A stretch of DNA of 64,000 nt from positions 785,238 to 849,237 of the forward strand of contig NZ_PCPT01000001.1 in NCBI RefSeq assembly GCF_002975435.1. The letters are read 5' to 3'. The notes below the pieces were generated by a model. That model saw only the letters and a program-made list of their open reading frames with translations. It was not told the DNA's origin and ran no database searches. The DNA is from Arthrobacter sp. MYb227 (GTDB taxonomy: Bacteria; Actinomycetota; Actinomycetes; Actinomycetales; Micrococcaceae). The position numbers were made by a program, and so were the translations under genes. Shown piece by piece: positions 15,956-24,615 of this stretch. Numbering within the stretch: position 1 is the first letter of the stretch; the number at the start of each line of letters is the position of its first letter.

Positions 15956-18074
15956 GTCGTTCGATCTCCTGATCATGTTGTTTCAATTCGGCAAACATTG
16001 CATTGTAGGCGGCAAGTTCGGCATCATTGTCGCGGTCGGCCTGCCGGTCCTGACGTTTAGATTCCTTGGCATCATCCCGGCTCCAGGAAACCATCACGCC
16101 CAGGGCCAACATCAGTGTTGGAACTTCGCCAATGCCCCACATGGCGGCGGCTCCCATGCGCTGATCCTCAAGGGCCGAATCTCCCCATGGCCGGCCCAAG
16201 TTACCAAACCAGTCGGCCTGAATCAGCGACGTTGAACCCATCAGCGAAACACCGTAGAACGCATGGAAACTCATGGTCGCCAGCAGAATCACCAGGCGCA
16301 GCGGATAGGCTGCCCGGCGCGGCACCGGGTCCGCACCGATCATGCTCAGCGCAAAGAGGTACCCGGTAATCAAGAAGTGTACGTTCATCATTTCGTGGCC
16401 CACATGCTGGCGCAGGGCAAAACCAAAGATATCGGTGTTGTAGAAAATAATGATTGATCCGGCAAAGTTTGCCGCGGCAAATAGCGGGTGGGTGATGACG
16501 GCCGAGTACTTCGAATGAATCAGCGCAAGGATCCATTCACGTGGCCCCCGGGTGCCATCGGTACGTGAGGGTAATGCCTTCAGGGCCAGCGTGACCGGGG
16601 AACCAATGACCATGAACAACGGTGCCACCATGGTCAATGCCATGTGATCGACCATGTGAATGGAGAAAAGTACCTTGCCGTAAACGGCCGGAGCACCGGA
16701 GGTGATGTAGAACAGCGCGGTCAGGCCAACCAGCCAGGACACCATGCGCATGATGGGCCATTTGTCCCCCCGTCTGCGGACCTTGATGGTGGCCATAATG
16801 TAGAGCACCGCAAAGAAGAAGATGACTGCTACCCACAACCAGTCAAGGCGCCAGACGGTCAACCAACTACTGCCAACCAGTTCCGGGGGCAGATCGTAGC
16901 CACTGAGCAGTCGTGCCGGGGACGGCATTTCCGGCGGGGTGTCCGGGGTTGGTGGTGAGGTACGGGCAAGAACCGTGCCCAGGGACATCACCACGGCCAT
17001 CAAGATGGCCTCAAAACCCACAACCTGCCAGGCCGCCCGCAAGACGGAGAAGGTTCCCTGTTCAAGGCGAGGGATCACATAGTTTCGGTGTGCGAGCCCC
17101 AACGCACCAAGGCCAAGGGTCAATACGGTCTTGGCAATGACCAGCCACCCATAGGGACTATTGAGCTGGTCCCAGCTGGTGATGCGAATCGTTGCGCTGA
17201 CAATTCCGGATCCGGCAACCAAAATAATGGAAATCGTTGCCACTGCGGAGAACCTACGCAGGACGGTTCCGGCAAGCACCGGAACCGTTTTTTTGTATCG
17301 TCCCGGAGCCTTGTTTTGTAGCAGCGGGGCCAACGCGGCCAGCACCCCGATGCCACCGAACCAGAAGGAAACACCAACAAGGTGTAGTCCCATGGCGTTG
17401 ACTGCCCCCCAGTGATCATCTCCGCCGGCTGCGTGACCAATCAGCGATAGTGGCAGCACGCTCACTAGGGAGAAAGCCGCTGCGGTGCCCACCCAGGCAG
17501 GTGAGCGCACACCAAAGGCAAGCGAGGAAGTAATTGCGGCAATGACGATCATCCAGGCCCAGGCTCGACCGATGGAAATCTCCATGACAAAGTCGAGCAT
17601 TGCTGCCGTGTAGGTTGAGTCAAAGCTCATGGGCTTACCCACCAGGTCCCAGAAGCTAAAGACCAAAACTGCAGCAGCGGAGACGGTCCAGACCATGCCG
17701 GTGGCAGCGGCAAGGTTCATCGCACGAATGAACGCCGGGTGGGGTTTACCGCCATCGGTATCGTGTTCGCCCGCTGCCGGACGTTTGGGTTTAGTTGAAC
17801 GGGGCAGGATTGCTGCGGCAAAGACCAACGCGGCAATGGTGATTGACATTGCCGAGTGATGCAAGGTCTTGGCGATGGGTAGGGCCCAGCGGATAAACGC
17901 TCCCGGATCACCAAGCTCACTGGGGGCAGCGGTGCCGGCAAAGATACTTGAAACGACTATGGCAACCAGCCCCAGCACGATTGCGGGAAGGGTCAACAGT
18001 GGCCAAATTCGGCCAGCTGAACCCCCGGCAGTTTGAGTAACTTCCCGGAGTTCGGTGTTCTGTGATTTGTTCAC
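15945..18074 (-). CDS. ctaG: CopD-CtaG fusion: copper-resistance D domain plus cytochrome c oxidase assembly factor
   Basis: A 709-residue polytopic membrane protein with two fused modules. The first 390 residues have about nine membrane segments with the CopD-type histidines ('HHSAMSI', 'IGHAAGGDDHWGAVNAMGLHLVGVSFW'). Residues about 410-680 are a caa3_CtaG domain with 'FSIHMVDHMALTMVAPLFMVIGSP' and 'RQHVGHEMMNVHFLITGYLF', whose histidines are thought to handle copper for the CuA/CuB centres of cytochrome oxidase. The C-terminus is a charged tail (about 40 residues). This fusion is common in actinobacteria. It lies downstream of the PCu(A)C and DyP genes and overlaps the following lipoprotein gene, forming a copper-trafficking cluster. 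Confidence 0.92.
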   Translation of the reverse strand: MNKSQNTELREVTQTAGGSAGRIWPLLTLPAIVLGLVAIVVSSIFAGTAAPSELGDPGAFIRWALPIAKTLHHSAMSITIAALVFAAAILPRSTKPKRPAAGEHDTDGGKPHPAFIRAMNLAAATGMVWTVSAAAVLVFSFWDLVGKPMSFDSTYTAAMLDFVMEISIGRAWAWMIVIAAITSSLAFGVRSPAWVGTAAAFSLVSVLPLSLIGHAAGGDDHWGAVNAMGLHLVGVSFWFGGIGVLAALAPLLQNKAPGRYKKTVPVLAGTVLRRFSAVATISIILVAGSGIVSATIRITSWDQLNSPYGWLVIAKTVLTLGLGALGLAHRNYVIPRLEQGTFSVLRAAWQVVGFEAILMAVVMSLGTVLARTSPPTPDTPPEMPSPARLLSGYDLPPELVGSSWLTVWRLDWLWVAVIFFFAVLYIMATIKVRRRGDKWPIMRMVSWLVGLTALFYITSGAPAVYGKVLFSIHMVDHMALTMVAPLFMVIGSPVTLALKALPSRTDGTRGPREWILALIHSKYSAVITHPLFAAANFAGSIIIFYNTDIFGFALRQHVGHEMMNVHFLITGYLFALSMIGADPVPRRAAYPLRLVILLATMSFHAFYGVSLMGSTSLIQADWFGNLGRPWGDSALEDQRMGAAAMWGIGEVPTLMLALGVMVSWSRDDAKESKRQDRQADRDNDAELAAYNAMFAELKQHDQEIERRGR

Positions 18075-18118
18075 GTCGTCCTTTCAACTTCCACGCTTCT
18101 ACATTCTCGCACCGTTCG

Positions 18119-18174
18119 GCACCCTTCATGGTGCGGTGGTGGTCTACGCCACCTCTCCACACCACGAAGGGCAC
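18119..18174 (-). terminator. imperfect hairpin after the DyP peroxidase gene
   Basis: Arms CCCTTCATGGTG and CACCACGAAGGG pair with a single A/C mismatch around a 30-nt loop, just beyond the minus-strand stop at 18180 and ahead of the CtaG start. No U-tract. It may separate or tune the two transcripts. Confidence 0.35.
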
Positions 18175-18179
18175 AGCTG

Positions 18180-19409
18180 CTAGTCGGAGAACAACTCGGC
18201 ACCCAGATAGGAACCGGCTACACAACCCGGTAACACCGCATAGACTGCCGACCCAATGGGAGTAGTCCATTCGTTGAGCATGTCCGCTTGGGCCAGTCTC
18301 CGTTGAATGGGCAGGAACTGAACCTCAACATTGCATTGGTACGAAGCAAAGAGCAGTCCCGCGTGCTGTCCCTCAAGGTAGTTATACCCGCGCCGCAAGA
18401 TCTTCTCATCGGCCTCCCGCGCCTGTGAGCGTGCCACATGCGAGTCCGGAGAGACGATGGGTAAGCCTAGTTCATCGGTGGCCTGCAGATCCGGAGCATC
18501 AAATTCCCCGCCGCCGGTCACCGGTGCCCCGGTGTCCTGTCTACGGCCCAGCGAGAAGTCACGCCCCGGCCTATCGACGTGGTCCCAGGTGTCCAGATCC
18601 ATTTCGATACGTCGCAAGACCAACGAGGTGCCACCACGAACCCATGGTTCCAATTTTTCGCCACCCCACAGAGTCCGTTCAAGCATCTCATCACGTGGAT
18701 TTGCCGAGCCATCAACCTGGCCAAAGAGGTTTCGCATGGTTGCAGCCTCATCTTGTGAACCCCGCGAATGCCTAAAGCCATCCTGCACCCAGCGCAGCGT
18801 GGCCATGGAGCGTACATCCTTGGTGATGGCTCGTGCCGCATGGGCCAACGACATCTTGTCATCCCCACATATCTGAATCACAAGATCGCTTTGGCCCCAG
18901 GCCTCATCAAGTTTGTCGATATCAAAGGCTTCCAGCGGTTTGAGCCAGGACGGGACCAACGCGGCGTTCATGATCTTCACCGCCCTGGGTCCCAGCCCCA
19001 CGGTAACGGTCAGCCGTGCCGGGTTCTGTGCCAGTTCTGGTTCGGTATCGGCAAGAATGCCGCGCCCGGACATCAAACGATGCGCATCGGCACTGATAAG
19101 TTTGAGCACGCGCCGCAAGATCTCGCGTTGATCGACCATGCTGCTGCCATCGGGAAGCAGCAGGTCCAAGGCAAGAAATGAAACAAAGGCCGGCGCCGGG
19201 GTATCAATTCCCGGTTGGTGGGTTCCATAGAACTCGATGGTTTGTTGGCCATGGAGTGCTTCGCCTTGATCCGCATGAGCGCTCTGGGCATTACCGGTGC
19301 CCAGAGCAAAACCTGCAGCGGCTCCAGCAACCGTTGCCGCGCTACCAAAGAGCAACGCACGGCGCGAGGGTACCGGAGTGCTCACTGTTTTGTTTGACAC
19401 GGCGATCAA
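18180..19409 (-). CDS. Dyp-type peroxidase, Tat-exported (DtpA/EfeB-like)
   Basis: 409 residues. The N-terminus has a twin-arginine signal (PSRRALLFG, residues 14-22) and an alanine-rich hydrophobic stretch ending near AHA, so it is exported folded with heme. The family motif GQVDG (about 230-234) supplies the distal Asp, 'RWVQDGFRHSRGSQDE' precedes it, and 'SPDSHVARSQ' carries the probable heme-ligand histidine. The start is uncertain: TTG 19409 overlaps the PCu(A)C stop as TTGA, while GTG 19400 is an alternative; both keep the Tat motif. The coupling to PCu(A)C and nearness of CopC match the Streptomyces dtpA locus, where this peroxidase works with copper chaperones. Confidence 0.92.
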   Translation of the reverse strand: MIAVSNKTVSTPVPSRRALLFGSAATVAGAAAGFALGTGNAQSAHADQGEALHGQQTIEFYGTHQPGIDTPAPAFVSFLALDLLLPDGSSMVDQREILRRVLKLISADAHRLMSGRGILADTEPELAQNPARLTVTVGLGPRAVKIMNAALVPSWLKPLEAFDIDKLDEAWGQSDLVIQICGDDKMSLAHAARAITKDVRSMATLRWVQDGFRHSRGSQDEAATMRNLFGQVDGSANPRDEMLERTLWGGEKLEPWVRGGTSLVLRRIEMDLDTWDHVDRPGRDFSLGRRQDTGAPVTGGGEFDAPDLQATDELGLPIVSPDSHVARSQAREADEKILRRGYNYLEGQHAGLLFASYQCNVEVQFLPIQRRLAQADMLNEWTTPIGSAVYAVLPGCVAGSYLGAELFSD

Positions 19410-19963
19410 TGGCTCCCGTGGTCTTCTGCTGGGGCGTAGGATTCCTTCGCTCCGCTGAAGTCCTTGATATCAAAATCAACACTCTGGGTGCTCTGATCCG
19501 CAAAGTTCAGCACCACCGTGATGGTGGTACCAGCCTTGAGCTCTTGGGTGAGGTTCATGAACATGATGTGTTTGCCACCGGGTTCAAGGTTCACACTCGA
19601 GTGTGCGGGAATCACCAGCGGACCATCGAGCGGCTCCATGCTCATGGCACCGCCGGAACCGATCATGTCATGTAGTTCGACATCGGTTGCCGCATCCGAG
19701 CTGACCGAGACAAGTTCCATGTTTTTCTCGGTGGTGTTCTTCAATTCGGCGAAACCACTGGTCATTCCGTCGGTGCCGGCCTTAACCCAGGCCTCCTGCA
19801 CCAGCACTGCGGGGGCCGTTGATACCGAGCCGGCACTCTGATTGGCTCCGGCACTATCGGTGCTTGCACAGCCGGTGAGAAGTGCACCGGTCAAAGCGGC
19901 GGTGAGTGCAGCACCGCCAAAGCGAGCCAAACGGGACTTGGTTGAAATGATGTTTTTAGTCAT
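19406..19963 (-). CDS. PCu(A)C periplasmic-type copper chaperone lipoprotein
   Basis: 185 residues from ATG 19963, which has GGAG nine bases upstream; an in-frame ATG at 20020 lacks a ribosome site. A signal peptide ends in lipobox LLTGC. The copper(I) site of the family, H-M...M...H-x-M, is visible: HDM near 115, SMEPL about ten residues later and 'GGKHIMFMNL' near 145. It delivers Cu(I) to extracytoplasmic sites such as the CuA centre of cytochrome oxidase. The C-terminus ends in a short His-containing tail (EDHGSH). Its stop overlaps the DyP start (TTGA), implying coupled production of chaperone and peroxidase. Confidence 0.92.
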   Translation of the reverse strand: MTKNIISTKSRLARFGGAALTAALTGALLTGCASTDSAGANQSAGSVSTAPAVLVQEAWVKAGTDGMTSGFAELKNTTEKNMELVSVSSDAATDVELHDMIGSGGAMSMEPLDGPLVIPAHSSVNLEPGGKHIMFMNLTQELKAGTTITVVLNFADQSTQSVDFDIKDFSGAKESYAPAEDHGSH

Positions 19964-20176
19964 GAGGATTCTCCAGGAAAATTGATGCGGGTTTGGCCGC
20001 CACATCCCTTGATCACGCAAGGGGGGCGATTTGTACCGAACCCGCTAGTCGGGTCGTTTCTCCATGCGAAGTTTTCGGTGTTGCACATTTCTTGCTACTA
20101 CCAAAAATTCACGTACGTTTTAAGTCCGAAAATTCGGTCCACGTAGGAAACGCCCAAAAAATGGGTATGAATGAAG

Positions 20177-20211
20177 TCCCCCAGACCCAACGTGAGTGGG
20201 CTTGGGAGGGA
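20177..20211 (-). terminator. GC-rich hairpin after copC
   Basis: TCCC-CCA-CCCA pairs with TGGG-TGG-GGGA in a stem with small bulges, 25 bp beyond the copC stop. On the minus strand a T6 run follows after about 15 nt, next to a small CCCA/TGGG repeat. Termination before the chaperone gene is possible, giving separate transcripts. Confidence 0.4.
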
Positions 20212-20235
20212 TAACGAGCCAGAAGCGCGCGAGTG

Positions 20236-20841
20236 TTATTTGCCCGTACGGCGCGTCTTGGCAAGAACCATCGCTACGGAGCCGAGCACCACAACACCAA
20301 CAAGAGCCCAAATCACACCGGTGGGTAGACCCATGAAGGTCTTTGCTTCCTCCGGGGCCACCGGTGCGGCTGTGGCTTGCGCCGTTGGTTCTGCGGACGG
20401 TGCTTGGTTTGCTGCAGGTGTTGGTTCCGCGCTTGTAACAGCCTGTGAGTTCTTCACGCTGAATTCCAGCTTCTTATCGATGGGATGCCCATCGGAGGAA
20501 ACCACACGAGTCACCAGCGAGTACTCACCATTGGGAAGCGCAGCTACCGGTGTGACGGTAAGGTCTCGACCAACAATCGTGAAAGCCGTTTCAACGGATT
20601 CCCCGTTGGCATCTTGCAGCTTGATGATGGTTCCGATTTGCTTCAGCGCACCGCTAAAGGTCAGCACGAATTCCTTGGGCGAGCTCTCCAACACGGCACC
20701 CTGAGTAGGGGTTGTTGCCACAAGTTCGTCATGGGCGCTGGCACTATTGACACCCAAAAGTGTCATCATGCACAACAGCGCTGCGGCAATCAGCGCAACA
20801 ATACGTGTCTTGGATCGTGAAAGATTTGTCGAAAAATTCAT
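20236..20841 (-). CDS. copC: CopC domain copper-binding protein with C-terminal membrane anchor
   Basis: 201 residues. A Sec signal ends at NSASA, so the mature protein starts with His (HDELVATTP), the N-terminal copper ligand of CopC proteins. The CopC fold reads 'TPTQGAVLESSPKEFVLTFSG' and closes with 'SSDGHPIDKKLEFSV', whose His is another ligand. A Ala/Pro/Thr linker (about 130-165) leads to a C-terminal transmembrane helix and basic tail, anchoring it outside the membrane. It belongs to the copper cluster with PCu(A)C, DyP and CopD-CtaG; the CopC-CopD pairing is thus split here by two genes. Confidence 0.92.
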   Translation of the reverse strand: MNFSTNLSRSKTRIVALIAAALLCMMTLLGVNSASAHDELVATTPTQGAVLESSPKEFVLTFSGALKQIGTIIKLQDANGESVETAFTIVGRDLTVTPVAALPNGEYSLVTRVVSSDGHPIDKKLEFSVKNSQAVTSAEPTPAANQAPSAEPTAQATAAPVAPEEAKTFMGLPTGVIWALVGVVVLGSVAMVLAKTRRTGK

Positions 20842-20904
20842 TGTTTTCTATCCTGTTCTCCCCGCCATGAAGCCGGGGATCCCGTCGTGTCCTGCGATTG
20901 GCAA

Positions 20905-21531
20905 TTACGCGATGGCAAGGATTACCGGAGGGCCGCGTCTGCGCAGTGCGGGGAAGAGGAAGTCAAAACGAATGATGCCGGCGGGCGAGGCTGGCACCGG
21001 GGTGCTACGCGGGGAGCTGGGTTGCCAGATCCGGGCATAGAGGATTCGGCGCGGGATACAGAGCAAAATGCTATCTAGCAGTGTTGCTGCTGCTAATTCA
21101 CCTTTACGCAGCGTTGCGATGGTGAGCACCGCGGCAACGAGGTGTGAGGCGACCATGAGATGTCCGTCCGAGGCCCCGAGATCGGGGCTTAAACCCAGAG
21201 ACGGTTCAATGCTCAGTGCCATCGTATGGTTTGCGTGGACCCCGGTGCCACCAATTGATCTCACGTGACCACCGGATGCATGATGCCCAAAAAGACCAAA
21301 GACTAAGTGGTAGAGGCCTTGGCTCAAAAGTACCGCAAGGGCGGTTCGGAGCAAGGAGAATGTGGCGGCCGCCAGTGCTGTGCAGATAACGCCCGAGATA
21401 GCTAAGACCAACCCAACGATCACCAAGGGTGGGGCAACGCCATCGGCAAGGGTATGTGAGGCTGCGGCAAGGCATGTGCAGATGAGCGCACCGATCCAGC
21501 CACGCATGATGCGCAGGCCATGATCTTTCAT
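20905..21531 (-). CDS. histidine-rich integral membrane protein, unknown
   Basis: 208 residues with four to five hydrophobic segments and a short basic C-terminal region ending in a hydrophobic stretch. The loop between segments 3 and 4 is rich in His and Gly ('LFGHHASGGHVRSIGGTGVHANHT') and more His follow ('DGHLMVASHLVAA'), a composition suited to binding copper or another metal. It ends 63 bp before copC on the same strand and is probably the first gene of the copper operon. I recall similar proteins in actinobacteria beside CopC genes, but they have no assigned function. Confidence 0.75.
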   Translation of the reverse strand: MKDHGLRIMRGWIGALICTCLAAASHTLADGVAPPLVIVGLVLAISGVICTALAAATFSLLRTALAVLLSQGLYHLVFGLFGHHASGGHVRSIGGTGVHANHTMALSIEPSLGLSPDLGASDGHLMVASHLVAAVLTIATLRKGELAAATLLDSILLCIPRRILYARIWQPSSPRSTPVPASPAGIIRFDFLFPALRRRGPPVILAIA

Positions 21532-21737
21532 GCCTCATCCCTTCCAATTATTCGAGCGGGAACGTTTCTTCACGTCCCAACGCTCCATCTTACGCGATTC
21601 TACGAACCGTAGAATTCTATGTGGAGATTCGATGGAAGAATCTTCCGACTCTTATCTTCCTTGATTTCCGCAATGAGTTCGAATCTTGAATAAGAATTTC
21701 TTTGGGTCTCGATTTTCATCTCACGTGTTAAAGACGA

Positions 21738-21785
21738 AAGCCGCGCGTTCATCTCCGTCATCAAACGGCGAAAAACGCGCGGCTT
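21738..21785 (-). terminator. rho-independent terminator after the HU gene
   Basis: Perfect 12-bp arms AAGCCGCGCGTT / AACGCGCGGCTT around a 24-nt loop, 24 bp beyond the HU stop. On the minus strand the stem is followed by TTTCGTCTTT, a broken U-tract. Confidence 0.7.
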
Positions 21786-21808
21786 AAGTGTTTCTGCGAG
21801 GTCGCAGA

Positions 21809-22093
21809 TTACTTGCCGGTTACAGCAGCCTTCAGCTTCGAACCAGCGGTCAGCTTGACCGAGTGGCCAGCAGGAATCTGGATGGCTTCGCCGGTCTGCG
21901 GGTTGCGGCCGGTGCGAGCTGCACGGTCGGTGCGCTCTACTGCGAGCCAGCCCGGGATCGAGACCTTTTCACCCTGCGAGATCTGTGCAACGAAAACCTC
22001 GAACACTGCATCCAAAACGCCATTTACAGCTACCTGGGAGTTGCCGGTCTTCTCGGCGACGGCTGCAACAAGTTCACTACGGTTCATAGCCAA
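21809..22093 (-). CDS. hupB: HU family DNA-binding protein
   Basis: 94 residues, the size of the basic HU fold without the long basic tail seen in mycobacterial HU. The sequence 'NRSELVAAVAEKTGNSQVAVNGVLDAVFEVF' forms the dimerising helices and 'ERTDRAARTGRNPQTGEAIQIPAGHSVKLTAGSKLKAAV' is the DNA-clasping arm. The start is set at TTG 22093: AGGAGG lies seven bases upstream, giving MAMNRSEL, which aligns with the MAKNRSEL start I recall for Arthrobacter HU. The ATG two codons later would be 13 bases from the ribosome site. It is a single-gene unit with its own terminator. It compacts the nucleoid and bends DNA. Confidence 0.93.
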   Translation of the reverse strand: MAMNRSELVAAVAEKTGNSQVAVNGVLDAVFEVFVAQISQGEKVSIPGWLAVERTDRAARTGRNPQTGEAIQIPAGHSVKLTAGSKLKAAVTGK

Positions 22094-22415
22094 AGTATGT
22101 CCTCCTGGACTTCTCTTCCCGACCGGTTTCGGTTCAGGACGCCTCGCATTCGCGGGGACTTCTGTGTGAGAACTTACCAAATGTTGAGCCGCGAAACGCC
22201 CTAAAAGGGGCGAATTCCCGGGAAATTTTTTGAGTTTTGCCAATTTTTCTCGTTCAACAGCAACTTTTAAGCCCCTAGCGAGACGTATGGCACGTTTTGA
22301 AGGGTCCTTGAGAGGAAAACCAACATCGGTGTTTTTGGCTCATTTTGCTCAGAATTCATCGGTAGATCGATCGCATTTTCCGATCAGGAAAACTGCAGAT
22401 CTTTGAAAATCTGAC
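22094..22415. other. 322-bp intergenic region upstream of HU
   Basis: Lies between the short-chain dehydrogenase stop (22416, minus) and the HU start. It must carry the HU promoter on the minus strand. A perfect palindrome TTCCCGGGAA sits at 22215-22224, beside an A/T-rich stretch (22222-22262). No coding potential or RNA gene was recognised; the leader next to HU contains AGGAGG only. Confidence 0.5.
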
Positions 22416-23363
22416 TTAGAGCAAGCTCATTTTGGTGGCCTGCTCCGCTTCGCTCCAGATGGCCCGAGCGGTGCCGGAATCGGTGGTGATACGTGCGGGT
22501 CGCTGCTTCACCGCCGAGCCCTTAACTAGGGCCCGCGGACCGAAGAATATTGGCCCGTTTTCATCCATTGTGTGTGGGTCCAATGCCGCTCGAACCACTG
22601 GCCAGGCCCCATGATTTTTACCCTGTGTAAAGGGAGCCTGGATGCCATCGATCACGCGCTTGACCGAATTTGGTTCATTGATCCCCGCGACAAACGGGGT
22701 CCGCCCCGATATCGAATACCCGGGATGAGCGCAGAGACTACGCACACCACTGCCCGAGCGTTTCAGGCGCTTATCGAGCTCAAAGGCAAAGGATTGTGTC
22801 ATAATTTTTGACTGTGCATAGGCCCGCCAGCTCGAATAGTTTTCTCGCAATTGCAGATCATTGATGCGTGGTTTGACCAATAATGTTGCAAGGGATCCAA
22901 GCGTTAGGACTCGCGAACCGGGAGTTCTTTCAAGTACCGGCAAGAGTCCGGCGCTGAGGGCAAAATGACCAAAGTAGTTAGTTGCTGCAACAAGTTCCAG
23001 CCCGTCGACGCTTTCCTTACGCTTAGACGGGGCATGGACAACGCCCGCATTAGCTACCAACACATCGAGCCGTTCTAGCCCTTGTAACTTATCTACGGCG
23101 ATAGCAACCGACTCAAGGCTTGAAACATCAAGGTTGAGCGTCTTGATTGTTGCATGCGGTAGCAGTGAGCGAATCGTTGCTGCCGCGCGTTCGGCCTTCT
23201 CCATATTCCTACATGCCATGATGACTTCGGCACCGCGTTGTGCCAGCTGCAGACTCGTCCAGAACCCAATGCCGGCGTTGGCTCCGGTGACCAGAATGCG
23301 TTTTCCGGCCCCATTCTGGGGTGGTTGGGTGAGGGCTGTGCGCGGGAAATACGAGTTGCTCAT
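22416..23363 (-). CDS. short-chain dehydrogenase/reductase (retinol-dehydrogenase-like)
   Basis: 315 residues from ATG 23363 (MSNSYFPRTAL); the frame extends further upstream without support. Classical SDR features are present: TGANAGIG (NADP-binding glycines) near 27, 'ACRNMEKAERAA' with the basic residue that favours NADPH, 'DVLVANAGV' near 107, the catalytic Ser region 'RVLTLGSLATLL' and YAQSK (catalytic Tyr and Lys) near 190. The C-terminus has 'HPGYSISGRTPF'. The ribosome site is weak. It stands alone on the minus strand. The substrate is unknown; the family reduces or oxidises carbonyl/alcohol groups. Confidence 0.85.
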   Translation of the reverse strand: MSNSYFPRTALTQPPQNGAGKRILVTGANAGIGFWTSLQLAQRGAEVIMACRNMEKAERAAATIRSLLPHATIKTLNLDVSSLESVAIAVDKLQGLERLDVLVANAGVVHAPSKRKESVDGLELVAATNYFGHFALSAGLLPVLERTPGSRVLTLGSLATLLVKPRINDLQLRENYSSWRAYAQSKIMTQSFAFELDKRLKRSGSGVRSLCAHPGYSISGRTPFVAGINEPNSVKRVIDGIQAPFTQGKNHGAWPVVRAALDPHTMDENGPIFFGPRALVKGSAVKQRPARITTDSGTARAIWSEAEQATKMSLL

Positions 23364-23504
23364 GAAAGACAAAGCTACTCGGCTTTGCTTACGAGTGCTC
23401 TTCAAGTAGGTCAAATCTGTGGATTGTGCCGCAGATATTGTTCCCAACACCGTGAACTCGCTAGGGTTAAACCAAGGCATTTTAGAGCAAGGGGGGGAAA
23501 GATC

Positions 23505-24143
23505 ATGGCAGCACAGAACAAAGACTCCGAGCGAGATGCAACACTCAATGCCGCCAGATACCGTTTGGCCCGAGAACTCGAAGAAACTCCCCTGCCCACA
23601 GATGAGTCTGCGCAGGCCACAGGGCGTAGCTTCACCGAGGAGAACGACAAGCTACCTGCAACCGTTCATTACAGCGCCGAAGAAGAAGTCTGGGAAGTGG
23701 CAAATAGCGCGCTTGACGCGGCATTTGCTCGGGGCGACTTCGATAACCTGGCCTATGCGGGTAAACCGATTCCCGGTCTTGGAACCAATCAAGATCCCGA
23801 CTGGTGGGTCAAGGGCATGATGGAACGAGAAAAGATTAGCGGTGTTGGACCACCTGCGTTGTTGCTCCGTAAGGAGGACGCGGAGCTTGAGTCAACAGTG
23901 GATGCCTTGAACTCTCCCGCGCAGGTACGTGAGCTGCTCGATGATTTTAACTCACGTATTATCAATGCCCGCCGTCAGCTCAATGGCGGTCCACCGGTCA
24001 TCACCAAACTACGCGATGTTACAGCTGAGCTGCATGCTTGGGAGCAGCGGCGCCGGTTACGAACCGCTACCGTTTTGCCGACCACCACTGAGGTCAAAAC
24101 GAGCAAGGCCTCATGGTTTAAGCGTCTTTTCCAGCGCGGCTAA
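23505..24143 (+). CDS. DUF1992 family protein (DnaJ homologue C member 28-like)
   Basis: 212 residues from ATG 23505 with GGGGGAAAG just upstream; the reading frame runs on 5' but over the dehydrogenase promoter. The DUF1992 core 'LDAAFARGDFDNLAYAGKPIPGL' (about 77-100), 'DPDWWVKGMMEREKISGVGPPALLLRKE' and the helical 'VRELLDDFNSRIINARRQLNGGPP' are clear. The C-terminus is basic (SWFKRLFQRG). Function of the family is not established. It is transcribed divergently from the dehydrogenase and appears monocistronic. Confidence 0.85.
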   Translation: MAAQNKDSERDATLNAARYRLARELEETPLPTDESAQATGRSFTEENDKLPATVHYSAEEEVWEVANSALDAAFARGDFDNLAYAGKPIPGLGTNQDPDWWVKGMMEREKISGVGPPALLLRKEDAELESTVDALNSPAQVRELLDDFNSRIINARRQLNGGPPVITKLRDVTAELHAWEQRRRLRTATVLPTTTEVKTSKASWFKRLFQRG

Positions 24144-24186
24144 ACACCAATTTCCGCTGGTATCACGGTAGGTATCGGTGGGATCG

Positions 24187-24432
24187 CTAGGCGGATTCTT
24201 TGTAGTTGTGCACAATATTGAGCTCTGTCAGACTCAACCGTGCGCGCCGGGCAGCTTCGTGCGCGAGCCGCTTCGCGTTCATCTGACGCTCCATAAAATA
24301 CCGGACCGCCCACAGGAGAATGAAGCTAAGCACATAAACGCTGACGGTCTGCAGTCCGCTCAACTCTAGAAGTTGACAGCTAATCAGTACTCCAACGCCG
24401 TATACAAGGGTGACCAACCAAGCCCAATTCAT
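24187..24432 (-). CDS. small membrane protein, unknown
   Basis: 81 residues with two hydrophobic segments (about 4-21 and 27-45) followed by a charged amphipathic C-terminus ('MERQMNAKRLAHEAARRARL'). The ribosome site is weak. The strong membrane signature and basic tail support a real gene, but no family is recognised. It is convergent with the DUF1992 gene. Confidence 0.55.
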   Translation of the reverse strand: MNWAWLVTLVYGVGVLISCQLLELSGLQTVSVYVLSFILLWAVRYFMERQMNAKRLAHEAARRARLSLTELNIVHNYKESA

Positions 24433-24615
24433 CTTGTCAGCGTAGCGGATATATCAGCTGACCGCTATGAATATTGCTTACTCTGTAGATGACCGGCAGC
24501 GTATATTGCTTCGTCTAGTAGGAGGCACACCGCGCAGATTCCACAAGTTCACGCAGATTGGACAGTCGTTGGGCGGCACGAGGCCTGCTTCAAAGCCCAG
24601 CTGGAACTGCACAGC

